Source: SZAS-3 sp964386785 (GTDB taxonomy: Bacteria; Chlamydiota; Chlamydiia; Chlamydiales; JAAKFR01). Taken from it: a stretch of 43,756 bases of DNA. The position numbers and the translations under genes were made by a program. The stretch is taken from positions 1 to 43,756 of the forward strand of contig CAYLUD010000004.1 of the NCBI GenBank assembly GCA_964386785.1, in the 5' to 3' direction. Of the stretch, positions 1 to 9,759 are shown piece by piece. Position 1 is the first letter of the stretch. Every line of letters starts with the position of its first letter. The notes beneath the pieces are model-generated. The model had not been told where the DNA came from and ran no database searches. It saw only the letters and a list, made by a program, of their open reading frames with translations.

Positions 1-310
1 ATACAATACTCAAGAAACGGGACCTAACACCCCACCAGCTCAACCCACCTCTTCCAATTTACAACACAATATTCAAGAAACGAACTCTAACACCTCACCA
101 GCTCCATCCACCTCTTCCAATTTACAACACAATATTCAAGAAACGGGACCTAACACCCCACCAGCTCAACCCACCTCTTCGGATTTACAATACAATACTC
201 AAGAAACGGGACCTAACACCCCACCAGCTCAACCCACCTCTTCGGATTTACAATACAATACTCAAGAAACGGGACCTAACACCCCACCAGCTCAACCCAC
301 CTCTTCCAAT
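1..310 (+). repeat. 63-bp tandem repeat array, about five copies, coding
   Basis: A 63-bp unit recurs with exact spacing: the motif caagaaacg begins at 11, 74, 137, 200 and 263. The copies that begin at 200 and 263 look identical over most of their length, while the copy at 74 has several substitutions. Because 63 is a multiple of three, copy-number change keeps the frame. Each unit encodes 21 residues rich in Pro, Thr, Ser, Gln and Asn, with the core QETGPNTPPAQPTSS. The array is cut by the left edge, so the true copy number is unknown. Confidence 0.92.
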
Positions 311-3300
311 ACAAGCACCCAGGGCCCTGAGAACCCTGTCCCACCCCCCATAAAATCCTCGTCTTCTGCAGAAAAAACCAAGCCAACTCCCTCTATCAAT
401 GAGGACTCAAGAACGAAAAAGAAAAAAAATAAGTTATTACATTCGGGTCAATCACAAGCCAGACAACCCATCCAAGTCATAGCTGCGACAATAATCCAAA
501 GGTTGATCGAAAATGTAACAACGAACAACTCCTTATTGCCCAACTGGGAACCAGCCATAGATCTTACCACAGAGTTGTCTAAAAGGATCAAAACCTTACA
601 TACGATAGAGACAACACAATCTAAGGACACCAATTTTCAAGAAAAAAAATTACGCGCAAGATATGAGCTTGCCAACTATATTTATCTTGCAGTACAAGAA
701 TTGGGTCGGTGGCCTCTACAAATCTCAGAATCCAAGCCCACTACAGAATCCTCATCCAACACGGCAACGACTGATTGCCTCACTATCATATGCCAGGGAT
801 TGCAACGCTTGCGTGTGGAGAGCTTAGATACCGAATACCAAACAACTTGCGAGGACCTTCAAAAGCTAGTAAGCCAGAAAAAATCACTCAGTAGCAGCTC
901 GGATATCTCTGATGATACTTCTAGAGACGTCGTACAACCTAGCATACTACTAGCACACGTGTTTCAGAAAGAATATGACGTTTTACTGGCTATCGCCTAT
1001 CTGAAGAAAGTCGAGACTTGTTCGTATTTATTGATGCATCTGACAGGTATGGCTAAAAAAAATTCTGCTTTGTCAAAGAATGTGGTTCCTGAATTGCTCG
1101 CCAGTTGTCAGTTGATACAAACAGCTTTTACTCACCACTCGTTAGGATCCAATGCTGATTTACCTCCAGCAATTTTGCACCTACTTTCACAAGTACAGGC
1201 ATCTATCAACTTTTTTGACGATCTGTTAGAAAATCAAACCGACAAATTTGTGAAAACAATGTCTCAAGGTCAGGAAGCTAGCAAATTGTTAGGCAGCCCG
1301 GAATTTATAAATGAACTAACCACCTTACCTATCCTCAAATCAAGTCTATCGCTAATCAAAACGATGCATACGAAACCGCCTCTTAAAAATAAAAAAGATG
1401 ACCCAGGACCCGTATTTCAAGATGCGATCTTCAGTAGTCTTGCCCGTCTATTTAGTATTCTCAAGAGCATTCATAAGCAACACTCTCTCTATAATCGTGG
1501 TCTTCGAATCGGCTCAGCTATCGACTGCTTACGCCTGTGTGCCTCACTAGCGGAAATAGACTCTATTCATGACCACTCGAATGTTAAAGCATATTCCAAT
1601 GCAAAAAAGGCAGCTACCACTTTCTTAGCTCAAGTTATTGTTCCGTCCCTGCAATATCATTATCGCACGTTGGGTGACATATCTAATATGGATAGTCCAG
1701 ATATGCGACAGACGTATCTACGCCTCGCAGTCCAGTTGCTGGATATCACAAAACAACAACAAACCAAAAGGAACCAAGAAGATGAATTGGTTTATGACGC
1801 GTATCGCTCTTTGATTGCGTATGGTCTGGGATCGATTTCCACATCTTCACCTCACCTCTCCCATCAAACTCATTGCTATGATGATTTGCAGCCCAATCAG
1901 AATAAGGCTCCAACACACGAGGTACGACCATGGTCATTACGGGAGAAAGGATCTCTTGAACATAAAGTGGCGGAACAGGTGGAGCAAGCATGGAAAGATG
2001 CGAATTTGACCTATCAGGACTATATGCATCCCACAATAGGATCTCAATCTACACTTCCCCGTGAATCTACCAACCACGCTGAATCATGCGCAAAAGCTGC
2101 TCTACATGGAGCTCGAGAATTTTATGAACGCTCTTGTAGCAAGCTGGATCATAACAAGAAGGAACTGGAACCTTTGCCTGAGAAAGCAAGCCCAGACTCT
2201 CATCCCATTCAGGAACTCCTATTTGCACTCATTTCTCTTGAAGATTTTCAGAAATTCCATTTTGAATGGGAGAGGCAGATCCATCACCTAACAACATTGT
2301 GGAATTCTTTTGAGAATCAGGTGAATGAAGCTAAAAAAAAGTTGAGCGTAGATACATTAGAGGACTTTATTGTTCACACCACAGCCGCGCTCTATCAGGC
2401 TTTTCCACTTACAAACCCCTCATCTTCCTTAGTCTCCTCATATCCATCTTTACATATACTATTCCAATTTTTTGCATATGACCGAATACACTCTGCAATA
2501 GAACGACTCTTGATGCAGGATTTACAACATCGAACAGGGAAACCGAATCCTAGTCTGGAAAAAGAAGAAAAAACATGGGAGAAAAACGAACAATTTATTA
2601 AAGAAATGTTAATTAAATTGATTCAAGACTCATCCATCTATCTAGCTGCTGATGCTCTATTGCAATCTCCCAACCTATCGGATACATTTCGGTGTATTCT
2701 GAATATTCTACAGAAGATGCCTACAAATACCCAATTCGCTCAAAAAGACGCGTCAAAGAATCCATCTCAGCAAGATTCCTTAAAAATAGATTTTTCAACC
2801 ATATTTCTAGATTACATTACTCTTATCACGCCAACAGAGGCATGGCATTTGACAGGATGTCTCAGTAATCGTTCAGAAGTCTTAATGCGCTTACAAAGAT
2901 CACTCTACCGAGACCATGTGCCTTTACAGGACTTTCTTTTCAAATCACACAATTTTACAAGCGAGTCACAAACAATAACCACTCCGCCTATTTCTTCAAT
3001 TGATACATTACTCAAACATCTTTTGATGAATGGGTTACAGAATGATCTAACCCAGGGACGCACCAATCCTACCCAAACTCATAAGGTGTTGCGTTCATTT
3101 TTAATAGAAGGACTTCAATCTTACGATAAGAATAGATGTATGGTGGCTTCTATATATTCGCCCACGATCGCTTCAATACCAGAAACGATTTCGCATATTG
3201 TGGATTTAGCTGAAGAGATTTATAAGATTGTGTTTCAGGGCGACTGCACTGAGAAAGAAAGGCAGATCATGCGCAACTATTTATCACGCAAGCAATACAT

Positions 3301-3385
3301 AAGTGAATTGGAGCGAATTGCAGGAACCATTCCCCTTCCTTTCCATACGGTATACCGAAATGTTCCTAATGAGGCCATTCCATAA
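2..3385 (+). CDS. large hypothetical protein with N-terminal 21-residue repeats (5' partial)
   Basis: I do not recognise this protein. The frame is open from base 2 to the stop at 3383-3385, giving at least 1127 residues. No start codon preference is visible near 503, where an in-frame TTG occurs, and the same frame runs unbroken through the upstream repeats, so the start lies left of the window. The visible N-terminus is low-complexity: five 21-residue Pro/Thr/Ser/Gln-rich repeats, then a Lys-rich patch near residues 140-146. From about residue 165 onward it is mainly predicted helical, with many Leu, Gln and Lys and no obvious transmembrane segment. A disordered repeat region followed by a long helical body resembles many chlamydial secreted effectors in layout, but this is inference only. 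No catalytic motif was seen. The frame is certain and the function unknown. Confidence 0.85.
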   Translation, partial: YNTQETGPNTPPAQPTSSNLQHNIQETNSNTSPAPSTSSNLQHNIQETGPNTPPAQPTSSDLQYNTQETGPNTPPAQPTSSDLQYNTQETGPNTPPAQPTSSNTSTQGPENPVPPPIKSSSSAEKTKPTPSINEDSRTKKKKNKLLHSGQSQARQPIQVIAATIIQRLIENVTTNNSLLPNWEPAIDLTTELSKRIKTLHTIETTQSKDTNFQEKKLRARYELANYIYLAVQELGRWPLQISESKPTTESSSNTATTDCLTIICQGLQRLRVESLDTEYQTTCEDLQKLVSQKKSLSSSSDISDDTSRDVVQPSILLAHVFQKEYDVLLAIAYLKKVETCSYLLMHLTGMAKKNSALSKNVVPELLASCQLIQTAFTHHSLGSNADLPPAILHLLSQVQASINFFDDLLENQTDKFVKTMSQGQEASKLLGSPEFINELTTLPILKSSLSLIKTMHTKPPLKNKKDDPGPVFQDAIFSSLARLFSILKSIHKQHSLYNRGLRIGSAIDCLRLCASLAEIDSIHDHSNVKAYSNAKKAATTFLAQVIVPSLQYHYRTLGDISNMDSPDMRQTYLRLAVQLLDITKQQQTKRNQEDELVYDAYRSLIAYGLGSISTSSPHLSHQTHCYDDLQPNQNKAPTHEVRPWSLREKGSLEHKVAEQVEQAWKDANLTYQDYMHPTIGSQSTLPRESTNHAESCAKAALHGAREFYERSCSKLDHNKKELEPLPEKASPDSHPIQELLFALISLEDFQKFHFEWERQIHHLTTLWNSFENQVNEAKKKLSVDTLEDFIVHTTAALYQAFPLTNPSSSLVSSYPSLHILFQFFAYDRIHSAIERLLMQDLQHRTGKPNPSLEKEEKTWEKNEQFIKEMLIKLIQDSSIYLAADALLQSPNLSDTFRCILNILQKMPTNTQFAQKDASKNPSQQDSLKIDFSTIFLDYITLITPTEAWHLTGCLSNRSEVLMRLQRSLYRDHVPLQDFLFKSHNFTSESQTITTPPISSIDTLLKHLLMNGLQNDLTQGRTNPTQTHKVLRSFLIEGLQSYDKNRCMVASIYSPTIASIPETISHIVDLAEEIYKIVFQGDCTEKERQIMRNYLSRKQYISELERIAGTIPLPFHTVYRNVPNEAIP

Positions 3386-3406
3386 GAAAATAGAATAGAT
3401 GCGATG

Positions 3407-3449
3407 TATGGCGATATTCCTATGTGAATAATCGTATGCCATAAAAAAT
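3407..3449 (+). terminator. imperfect hairpin after the large repeat protein
   Basis: The arm tatggcgatattc (3407-3419) is roughly complementary to gaataatcgtatgccata (3426-3443), with bulges, and a short A-rich run follows. The stem is imperfect and there is no clean T tract, so this is a weak candidate for a 3'-end structure. Confidence 0.2.
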
Positions 3450-3492
3450 CGCTACCAATTTAAAATAATTAATTAAAAAAACAGGCGACTTT

Positions 3493-3828
3493 ATGACACA
3501 AAATTTAGATTTTTATACACAAGATCCCTTATTGGCTTATATTTGTATCATTGGCCTCGCAACTGTGATACAGAAGACCGGAAGAAAGTATGGCCCTAGC
3601 GTAGCATGCTTATCTACATTGATCGAAAAAATACACACTGTGATGTTCCATCTTCAGTTATCTCTACCTGCTAACTCGGTTACTGTTCTTTTAAAAAGAA
3701 AAATCGTGGATTCAACATGGGATGCTTCTACCCAACTGATGATTTTGTGGGGCACATGGACCGCGGTATTAGCAATTACCTGGAAAATCACGCAACCTGC
3801 TCCTCGACCATGCTTTGTCACACCGTAG
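3493..3828 (+). CDS. small putative membrane protein
   Basis: An ATG-initiated frame of 111 codons ends 2 nt before the stop of the convergent ABC transporter gene. Two hydrophobic stretches are visible, near residues 14-27 (LLAYICIIGLATVI) and 81-97 (LMILWGTWTAVLAITW). They are separated by a more polar segment, which suggests a small inner-membrane protein. No family is recognised. The Shine-Dalgarno signal is weak: acaggcgac lies upstream. It could also be a chance frame, but it fills the space between two real genes exactly and does not lie antisense to a known gene. Confidence 0.45.
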   Translation: MTQNLDFYTQDPLLAYICIIGLATVIQKTGRKYGPSVACLSTLIEKIHTVMFHLQLSLPANSVTVLLKRKIVDSTWDASTQLMILWGTWTAVLAITWKITQPAPRPCFVTP

Positions 3829-3830
3829 GG

Positions 3831-5651
3831 TTACCCAGGACTGGGTTCCCAATCGTCGATTGCGTCATCTGTTTCCCCGATAAAACCGCCGGCTTGCATA
3901 TCCCAAAGTTGTGCATAGAGTCCCTGCTGACGAAGGAGTTCCTCATGAGTACCATCTTCTATTATAGATCCTTCTTGAAAGACAAGAATTCGATCCATTC
4001 TAAATAAGGTGGACAAACGATGAGCGATCACCAAGGTAGTACGCCCTGCCATAAGCAGTTGCAAACTTTCCTGAATATATTGTTCTGTGATCGAATCCAA
4101 AGCGGATGTAGCTTCATCGAGAATCAGAATGGGCGCTTGTTTTGCCATAGCACGGGCTATGGCAATGCGTTGTCGTTGTCCTCCTGACAATTTGATTCCT
4201 CGCTCTCCTACTAAAGAATCGTATCCCTCTGGCAGAGCCGAAATAAATTCATGACAATGCGCTTGTTTTGCATAGGCGATGATTTCTTCTCGAGTGCTGT
4301 GTTCGGATCCATATCGAATATTTTCGAAAAGAGAGCGATGAAACAGCATAGGATCTTGTGGTATCATGGCGATCTGGCGACGTAATGAGGCTTGTGTTGT
4401 TGTGTGAATATCCTGCCCATCAATGAGAATACGACCTTGATTGACATCAAAAAAACGAAGAATCAGATGCACAAATGTACTCTTACCGCTTCCGGAGGCT
4501 CCTACCAAACCGACCTTCTCTCCTGGGTGGAGGGTAATCGACTGATTTACGAAGACCTGGCTTCCATTGGGATAATGGAAGGTAACATTTTCAAAACGGA
4601 TCTCTCCACGAGGCACATGCAAAGCCTTAGCTGTGGGAAGATCCTGAAGATCGTAGGACTGTCGAATGACAGATAAGGCTTGTTGACAAATTCCGACTTG
4701 TTCTGCGAAAGGAGCTAAATGGTTAGCTAGTTCAAAAAGTTGTTCGATCAGGGCAGTTATTAAACTCAGAGTCAAAGCAAAATCCCCGACAGTGATGAAA
4801 CCTTTTTGATATTCATATAACAAAATGGCCATTGTACTGGTGGTCAATCCTGCAAAAATCAGTGCATACAATGCTTTTACCTTTAAAAGGTACCAAGAGG
4901 CGATTTGTTCTTTTTGTACTCCTGCACCTAGAGCGTGGCGAAGATAGCGACGCTCAAACGACTCTTTAGCAAATAATTTGATCGTGAGAATATTACTTAA
5001 GGCGTCTACCAGTTTTCCAATCGATCGACTACGAGCTGTTGCAGCGAGCTCTGTATATTGTTGAGCCTGTTTCGACACAAGAAGAGCACAAACAACACAC
5101 CCTAGACTCCAAAACAACACAATCAGGCCGAGGCAAGCGTTGACCCATGTTAATGTGATGATTGCGAGTAGCACCATCATGGTACGAGCAAAAAAAGTTT
5201 CAAGAAAATCTATGATGACGGTCGTGCCATTGCGAGCCATATCACTTAATTTATTTCCTAGAGATCCTGAAAATTCCTGTTGAAAATAGCGATAGGAATG
5301 GTGGGAAACGTAGGCAAACATTTGCTCTACCATTTCTGCTCGTAGTTGAGGAATTACGCGTAAAACAAGCCAATCATATAATCGAAAGAGAATACCCATG
5401 GAATAGCCCACTCCTAAAAATAGTGCCATAGGGGGGAGCAGGTGGTGATAGATCGATTCCTGGTGATCCCAAGTATTGATCGAGTCAATAATCCACTTTA
5501 ATGCGTAGGCAACTGCTGACTGTGATAGAGCCCAATACAGCAGAATCAAGATCAAACCGATCATTGGGATGTGGTAGTGTCGACAAAAAAAGAGCAGAAA
5601 GCGGAACAGAGAAGATGCGGGCATCTGTTTGTGAGACGGGGAACCGGACAC
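3831..5651 (-). CDS. ABC transporter, MsbA-type exporter half (permease-ATPase fusion)
   Basis: This is a 606-residue type IV ABC exporter half-transporter, expected to act as a homodimer in the inner membrane. The N-terminal half has about six membrane helices (roughly residues 15-320). The C-terminal ATPase follows with the Walker A motif GASGSGKST (about 384-392), Q-loop QDPMLF, signature LSGGQRQR, Walker B ILILDEATSALDS and H-loop IAHRLS. The domain order and length match MsbA and related lipid or drug exporters. The substrate cannot be read from sequence. The assigned start is GTG at 5651; an ATG at 5624 is an alternative and neither has a strong ribosome binding site. The neighbouring nucleotide transporter lies on the same strand 74 nt upstream, so the two may be cotranscribed. 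Confidence 0.88.
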   Translation of the reverse strand: MSGSPSHKQMPASSLFRFLLFFCRHYHIPMIGLILILLYWALSQSAVAYALKWIIDSINTWDHQESIYHHLLPPMALFLGVGYSMGILFRLYDWLVLRVIPQLRAEMVEQMFAYVSHHSYRYFQQEFSGSLGNKLSDMARNGTTVIIDFLETFFARTMMVLLAIITLTWVNACLGLIVLFWSLGCVVCALLVSKQAQQYTELAATARSRSIGKLVDALSNILTIKLFAKESFERRYLRHALGAGVQKEQIASWYLLKVKALYALIFAGLTTSTMAILLYEYQKGFITVGDFALTLSLITALIEQLFELANHLAPFAEQVGICQQALSVIRQSYDLQDLPTAKALHVPRGEIRFENVTFHYPNGSQVFVNQSITLHPGEKVGLVGASGSGKSTFVHLILRFFDVNQGRILIDGQDIHTTTQASLRRQIAMIPQDPMLFHRSLFENIRYGSEHSTREEIIAYAKQAHCHEFISALPEGYDSLVGERGIKLSGGQRQRIAIARAMAKQAPILILDEATSALDSITEQYIQESLQLLMAGRTTLVIAHRLSTLFRMDRILVFQEGSIIEDGTHEELLRQQGLYAQLWDMQAGGFIGETDDAIDDWEPSPG

Positions 5652-5725
5652 GCCCTCAATGTAGTTTTCTCAAGAAAAAAAGTCAAAAACAAGTCCCATA
5701 AGATCAAATAGCAGACTACTATGCG

Positions 5726-7306
5726 TTATACAGAAGGACTAGGGGTGGGAATGGGAATCCCGGAAGGGGTGTGTGCCCCCTCATCGGGAACCAGCATTTT
5801 AAATCTTTTACCAAGGAAATAGACCCCACCTGTCCATACTACGAGAACGGTCATTACTAGAACAGCGATGATGGGTGAGGTAGCAGAGACCGTACCAAAC
5901 ACGATGAGAAGTCCTTGGTATAGCATAGAAGCTCCTGATTTGCCTACTCCAGAGCCTAGTCCATCAATTGCCGCTTTACCCTGATACCGCTCTTGGTACG
6001 ACAGGGGTAAAAAAGCTAATTCTTTGGTTGCATCAAAGAGTGAATACTTTCCTGCTTTTGAGATTAAATTTTGCCAGGAGCCAAAGTAAGCGGTCATAGC
6101 GAGAGGCGAGAGGCCAAATAACATCATGCTCAATGAAGAGAGCTGATCCGAGAAAAAGTAGAAAAGGAAAAATCCGACAGCAAGAATGGTCATCAACACT
6201 GGGGTTAAGATAGCTGTACCTGTCCAGCCTATACGAGTCATCAAAACAGAGAAGAAAACGGCTCCTAAAATGGCAACCACCCCCGTACCAAAGCTCACGA
6301 AGCTCATGTGATTCAGAAGAGCGGATGGGTCGGAAAAATATGTTTTTAGCTGCTGTTTCCAAAGAATATCGGTGAAGTTAATGGCCACATTATAGCCTAG
6401 AACAATCAAAGTTAAGAGCAAGAGATAGGGGGATCTCATGACAGTTCTAAAACAGGCTCTCATAGAAAGACGTGGTTTACTTGTCCCCTCTGTCTGTTGG
6501 TGCCGGTTCGTCCAATGGAATGGGTGGAGTAACAATTTACGATTGATATACCAAAACAAGGCAACTGAAGCGATTGCACAACACGTTACGGCTCCTAGCA
6601 ATTTCATTAAATTTGCCTGGAATAGATCGACTGCAAAGGGAAGCATGACATCTGACCCATTACGTGTCAGAAAGATTGCGACAGCCCCAGCAGCGATAGG
6701 AGAAACGTTGGAACCTAAGTTTAAGATACCATAGGTACGTGTGGCTTCTTTCAGACCAAATTCATCATTAGTAAATCCCCAGAATACAACAGAAAGCAAA
6801 AGAACAGACCATAATTCCGCCATGATATAAAAGAGGCTGAGCGGCCAATTACAGACCATCGAAACCAATCCACTCAAACCTTGGGGGAAAGAAGAAAAAG
6901 AGGCTCGATCCAATGCCAACTGCCCCATGTGGGGATACATCCAGAAAACAAAAAACAAAAAGAAAGCAACCAGCACACCGATAACAAGATAGAAAACAGC
7001 CTCTTTTGAAAAGAGTCGCGACAAACGAGTATATCCCCAAGTAGCTGCGAAGACAGCGGGAAGAATACCCCAAACCTTAAGAAAGGGAATGACCTCTGCT
7101 CCCGCTCCTTGTCCAGTAAGGACGAGAGCATCTTTGACATTCCGAAGGATGGAATAGGCCATACAGATAAAAAACAGGAGGGAGAAAAAGAGGATGACTT
7201 TTTTTAATTCCGACCGCTTGACAGACCAAATTGCGCGTCCCATTCTTTGAAAGGTTTTCTTCAACAATTCCCCCTCATTCGGTACAAATTGTATCGATTG
7301 TACCAT
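5726..7306 (-). CDS. nucleotide transporter of the ATP/ADP translocase (TLC/NTT) family
   Basis: This 526-residue protein has about 12 membrane helices and belongs to the ATP:ADP antiporter family found in Chlamydiae, Rickettsiales and plastids. Family landmarks are ELKKV just before helix 1, ILRNVKDAL, GAGAEVIPFLKVW, AELWSVLLLSVVFWGFTN, and a C-terminal KAAIDGLGSGVGKSGAS. It is clearly a paralogue of the second transporter at 15590-17134 but differs in key loops: RNVKDALVLT replaces RDTKDTLIVT. The second gene matches chlamydial Npt1 closely, so this one is more likely Npt2-like (nucleotide/proton import) or another specialised paralogue; that is inference. The start ATG at 7306 has no clear Shine-Dalgarno sequence, and an ATG at 7243 would also keep all conserved regions. 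It diverges from the PEBP gene across a 99-nt promoter region. Confidence 0.9.
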   Translation of the reverse strand: MVQSIQFVPNEGELLKKTFQRMGRAIWSVKRSELKKVILFFSLLFFICMAYSILRNVKDALVLTGQGAGAEVIPFLKVWGILPAVFAATWGYTRLSRLFSKEAVFYLVIGVLVAFFLFFVFWMYPHMGQLALDRASFSSFPQGLSGLVSMVCNWPLSLFYIMAELWSVLLLSVVFWGFTNDEFGLKEATRTYGILNLGSNVSPIAAGAVAIFLTRNGSDVMLPFAVDLFQANLMKLLGAVTCCAIASVALFWYINRKLLLHPFHWTNRHQQTEGTSKPRLSMRACFRTVMRSPYLLLLTLIVLGYNVAINFTDILWKQQLKTYFSDPSALLNHMSFVSFGTGVVAILGAVFFSVLMTRIGWTGTAILTPVLMTILAVGFFLFYFFSDQLSSLSMMLFGLSPLAMTAYFGSWQNLISKAGKYSLFDATKELAFLPLSYQERYQGKAAIDGLGSGVGKSGASMLYQGLLIVFGTVSATSPIIAVLVMTVLVVWTGGVYFLGKRFKMLVPDEGAHTPSGIPIPTPSPSV

Positions 7307-7405
7307 GATACATGGATGTTTTCAAGTCAGATATTCCTAATAGGAAGTGTCGATAAGATTGACTCAATCTGCGGAAATCGGTATTCGTGGCTTAGGTAGG
7401 TAGAC

Positions 7406-7861
7406 ATGAGATTATGGAGTCCTGCATTTGCTTATGGGGATTGGATCCCGAGCAAGCATAGTTATCACGGAGAAAACCTCTCTCCGCCCCTATGTTGGGA
7501 TGCCCCTCCTAAGGGAACCCAATCATTTGTTTGTATCATGGAAGATTCCGATGTCCCCTTAGAGGTGAGGTCTGATGGTTTGTGGGTACATTGGGTTGTC
7601 TATCATATCGACCCTACCTTACGTGAGTTGAAAGAAAACGACCGAGTATGCTGTGGATTGAATACAGCTGGGGAGATCGGTTATATGGGGCCAGCCCCTC
7701 CGGATCGACCCCACCGGTATGATTTTACTCTATATGCCCTTGATATCGATTTCCCTCAACAGGAGGGTCTATCGAAAGCAGAAGTCCTTGCCCGAATGGA
7801 AGGTCATATTGTAGACCAAGCCCATTGGCAGGGGCTCTACGCCCCTACCTCTCCATCTTAG
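7406..7861 (+). CDS. PEBP-family protein (YbhB/YbcL type)
   Basis: This 151-residue protein belongs to the phosphatidylethanolamine-binding protein / Raf kinase inhibitor-like family of the bacterial YbhB/YbcL type. The family's anion-binding pocket is represented by EDSDVP (about residues 47-52), WVHWVVYHI, GYMGPAPP and the PHRY segment (about 104-107), followed by FTLYALD. The length is normal. The biochemical role of bacterial members is not well established. As I recall, C. trachomatis carries a homologue (CT736, ybcL) elsewhere in its genome. The start ATG has a good ribosome binding site, aggtagg, about 5 nt upstream. The 3' end overlaps the convergent rseP gene by 4 nt. Confidence 0.9.
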   Translation: MRLWSPAFAYGDWIPSKHSYHGENLSPPLCWDAPPKGTQSFVCIMEDSDVPLEVRSDGLWVHWVVYHIDPTLRELKENDRVCCGLNTAGEIGYMGPAPPDRPHRYDFTLYALDIDFPQQEGLSKAEVLARMEGHIVDQAHWQGLYAPTSPS

Positions 7862-9759
7862 AACATGCGTAATAGGTCCTGGAAGGTCAGAAAGACTAGT
7901 AATCCAATCAACAAAAACAGAAAGGGCATGAGAATCCATTGCATGGTTCTAGCCTTTAATTTCTTCTTCGTGATGATTTCCCATAGGGATAAACAGACAT
8001 AGCCTCCATCAAGAATAGGAATGGGGAGGAGATTCAAAACACCTAGATTGATACTAATCGTAGCCATCCAAAATACTGCCTCTTGTAACCCAAGATGCCA
8101 GCCTTGTTGCATCACCTGTACGATTCCAACCGGTCCAGACATCCATTTGAGATGCAGATCTCCAGTAAATAAAGCTCGTAATGTTTGCCCCGTTTCTATA
8201 AAAATTTGTTGAAACAGAGCCCATGGGCTTGGGTTGTAAATAATTTTTTCATCCGTCCATGTACCCAATACCTTGCGCTTATACTGCGCATCTAACCAAG
8301 ATCTAGCCTGATCTTGTTCCTTTCCTATGGGTAATTCGTCGATTGCATGTATTTGACTGGCTATCGTGTTGTCCAATAAGGTTCTTTGTTCCTCTGAAAG
8401 GTTAAATTGAAAAATAGTTTTTGGCTCTATTGGAATTAGGGCTCGGTATGGGCCGACTTGCATACGAGGAGTAGGGCCACCTATAGTCGCTGCTACCTCC
8501 TCAATCTGTTTTGGGTCCCAGGATGCAAAGAAGTGGGCAGTGGCCTCTGCCTCATGGACAGGTGTAGCATCTAAACCTTCCTGTACAATAAGGGTTACAT
8601 GACGGGTTTGTAGTTGCGAAAGGACTTCCGGTCCACTTGTAACAGAAATTCCATCAACTGCCATAATACGATCTCCTATCTGAAGAGGAGGATCCAAAGG
8701 GGGGTAAGAATCAATTTGATGGGTTGTCTCATCAATAAAAGATAACGCTCCTGTAATATGATTCTGGCGATCCCAGCTATATGGAAGAATCCAAGTAAGT
8801 GTTCCTTTGAGGCCTAACCCATATTGCCAATCAACAAAATCTTCTTTTAAAAAAGAATTTGGCACAAACAATTCGGCGAAACAACGTGGCTGTCTAGAAT
8901 GAAACAGTTGTTCTCCTCGTTGTACGGTAAGGTACGCGGAAGAACTATTCGTTACAGCGGATAACTGTTCTCCGGAAAACAAGTAGGTTCCATCGGCCCA
9001 TACAGCCCGGTCTCCGGGTTCAATTGAAGTTTCTAATAAGGGGGCCCCTGATGTGATCGACCCCATCGAAGGTTCAAATCGTAGGTACTGAGCGAGTGCC
9101 TGTATACCCAAGGTTTTCTTATCTTGATTAGGGTAGGCTGCGGGGTAAGGTTTTGCTAGATATTGATAGGGTTGCCACAACCCCTCTGGCCAGGTACAAC
9201 TCTCACCTTTTACGATGACTTGTTGACCACTTAGCATAGATGCATAGATGATATCTTTTGCGCTACGAAATGGAATCCCGTTGTAAGAGCTTAAGCGATC
9301 CCCAGGCCGCAAGCCTTCCTTATAAAGAGAAGAGGAGGGGTCGACCCACCCTACAATTTGGTTGTACTCATTAAAGTTCTTTTCTCGTCCTCCCAATCCC
9401 CATAGAAGACATAAAAATAGAATTGCCAACACAAAATTTGCAAAAGGGCCTGCCAAGGATACCGCGATCCTAGCCAGGGGGGACTTAGAGAAAAAACCAG
9501 AAGGTAGTTCATGTGGTTCTTTACCTTCAATTTTCGCAAAATCCATTCCTAAAATCTTGACATACCCACCGAAAGGTAACCAGCCGATCTGCCATTTTAC
9601 ACCATTCCATCTCCAAGAACATAGAGCCCTACCGAAACCAATGCTGAACACCTCGACGATCATTCCGACTCGTCGTGCGACCCAATAGTGGCCTAGTTCA
9701 TGTACAAATACGAGAAGGCCTAGCCCAAGAATGGCCCAAATGATGGATAGAATATTCAT
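7858..9759 (-). CDS. rseP: RseP/YaeL-type site-2 protease (M50 zinc metalloprotease)
   Basis: This 633-residue intramembrane metalloprotease cleaves membrane-embedded substrates as in regulated intramembrane proteolysis. The zinc-binding motif HELGH sits at residues 20-24 in the first membrane helix, and the third ligand motif LDG is at about 583-585 within NLLPIPILDGGY. Central PDZ-like regions lie roughly at 135-230 and 335-400, and the end is hydrophobic. It is longer than E. coli RseP (about 450 residues) but close to the length I recall for the chlamydial homologue CT072. It is the last gene of the minus-strand ytg-dxr-rseP run, and its ATG overlaps the dxr stop as ATGA. Substrates in this organism are unknown. 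Confidence 0.95.
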   Translation of the reverse strand: MNILSIIWAILGLGLLVFVHELGHYWVARRVGMIVEVFSIGFGRALCSWRWNGVKWQIGWLPFGGYVKILGMDFAKIEGKEPHELPSGFFSKSPLARIAVSLAGPFANFVLAILFLCLLWGLGGREKNFNEYNQIVGWVDPSSSLYKEGLRPGDRLSSYNGIPFRSAKDIIYASMLSGQQVIVKGESCTWPEGLWQPYQYLAKPYPAAYPNQDKKTLGIQALAQYLRFEPSMGSITSGAPLLETSIEPGDRAVWADGTYLFSGEQLSAVTNSSSAYLTVQRGEQLFHSRQPRCFAELFVPNSFLKEDFVDWQYGLGLKGTLTWILPYSWDRQNHITGALSFIDETTHQIDSYPPLDPPLQIGDRIMAVDGISVTSGPEVLSQLQTRHVTLIVQEGLDATPVHEAEATAHFFASWDPKQIEEVAATIGGPTPRMQVGPYRALIPIEPKTIFQFNLSEEQRTLLDNTIASQIHAIDELPIGKEQDQARSWLDAQYKRKVLGTWTDEKIIYNPSPWALFQQIFIETGQTLRALFTGDLHLKWMSGPVGIVQVMQQGWHLGLQEAVFWMATISINLGVLNLLPIPILDGGYVCLSLWEIITKKKLKARTMQWILMPFLFLLIGLLVFLTFQDLLRMF

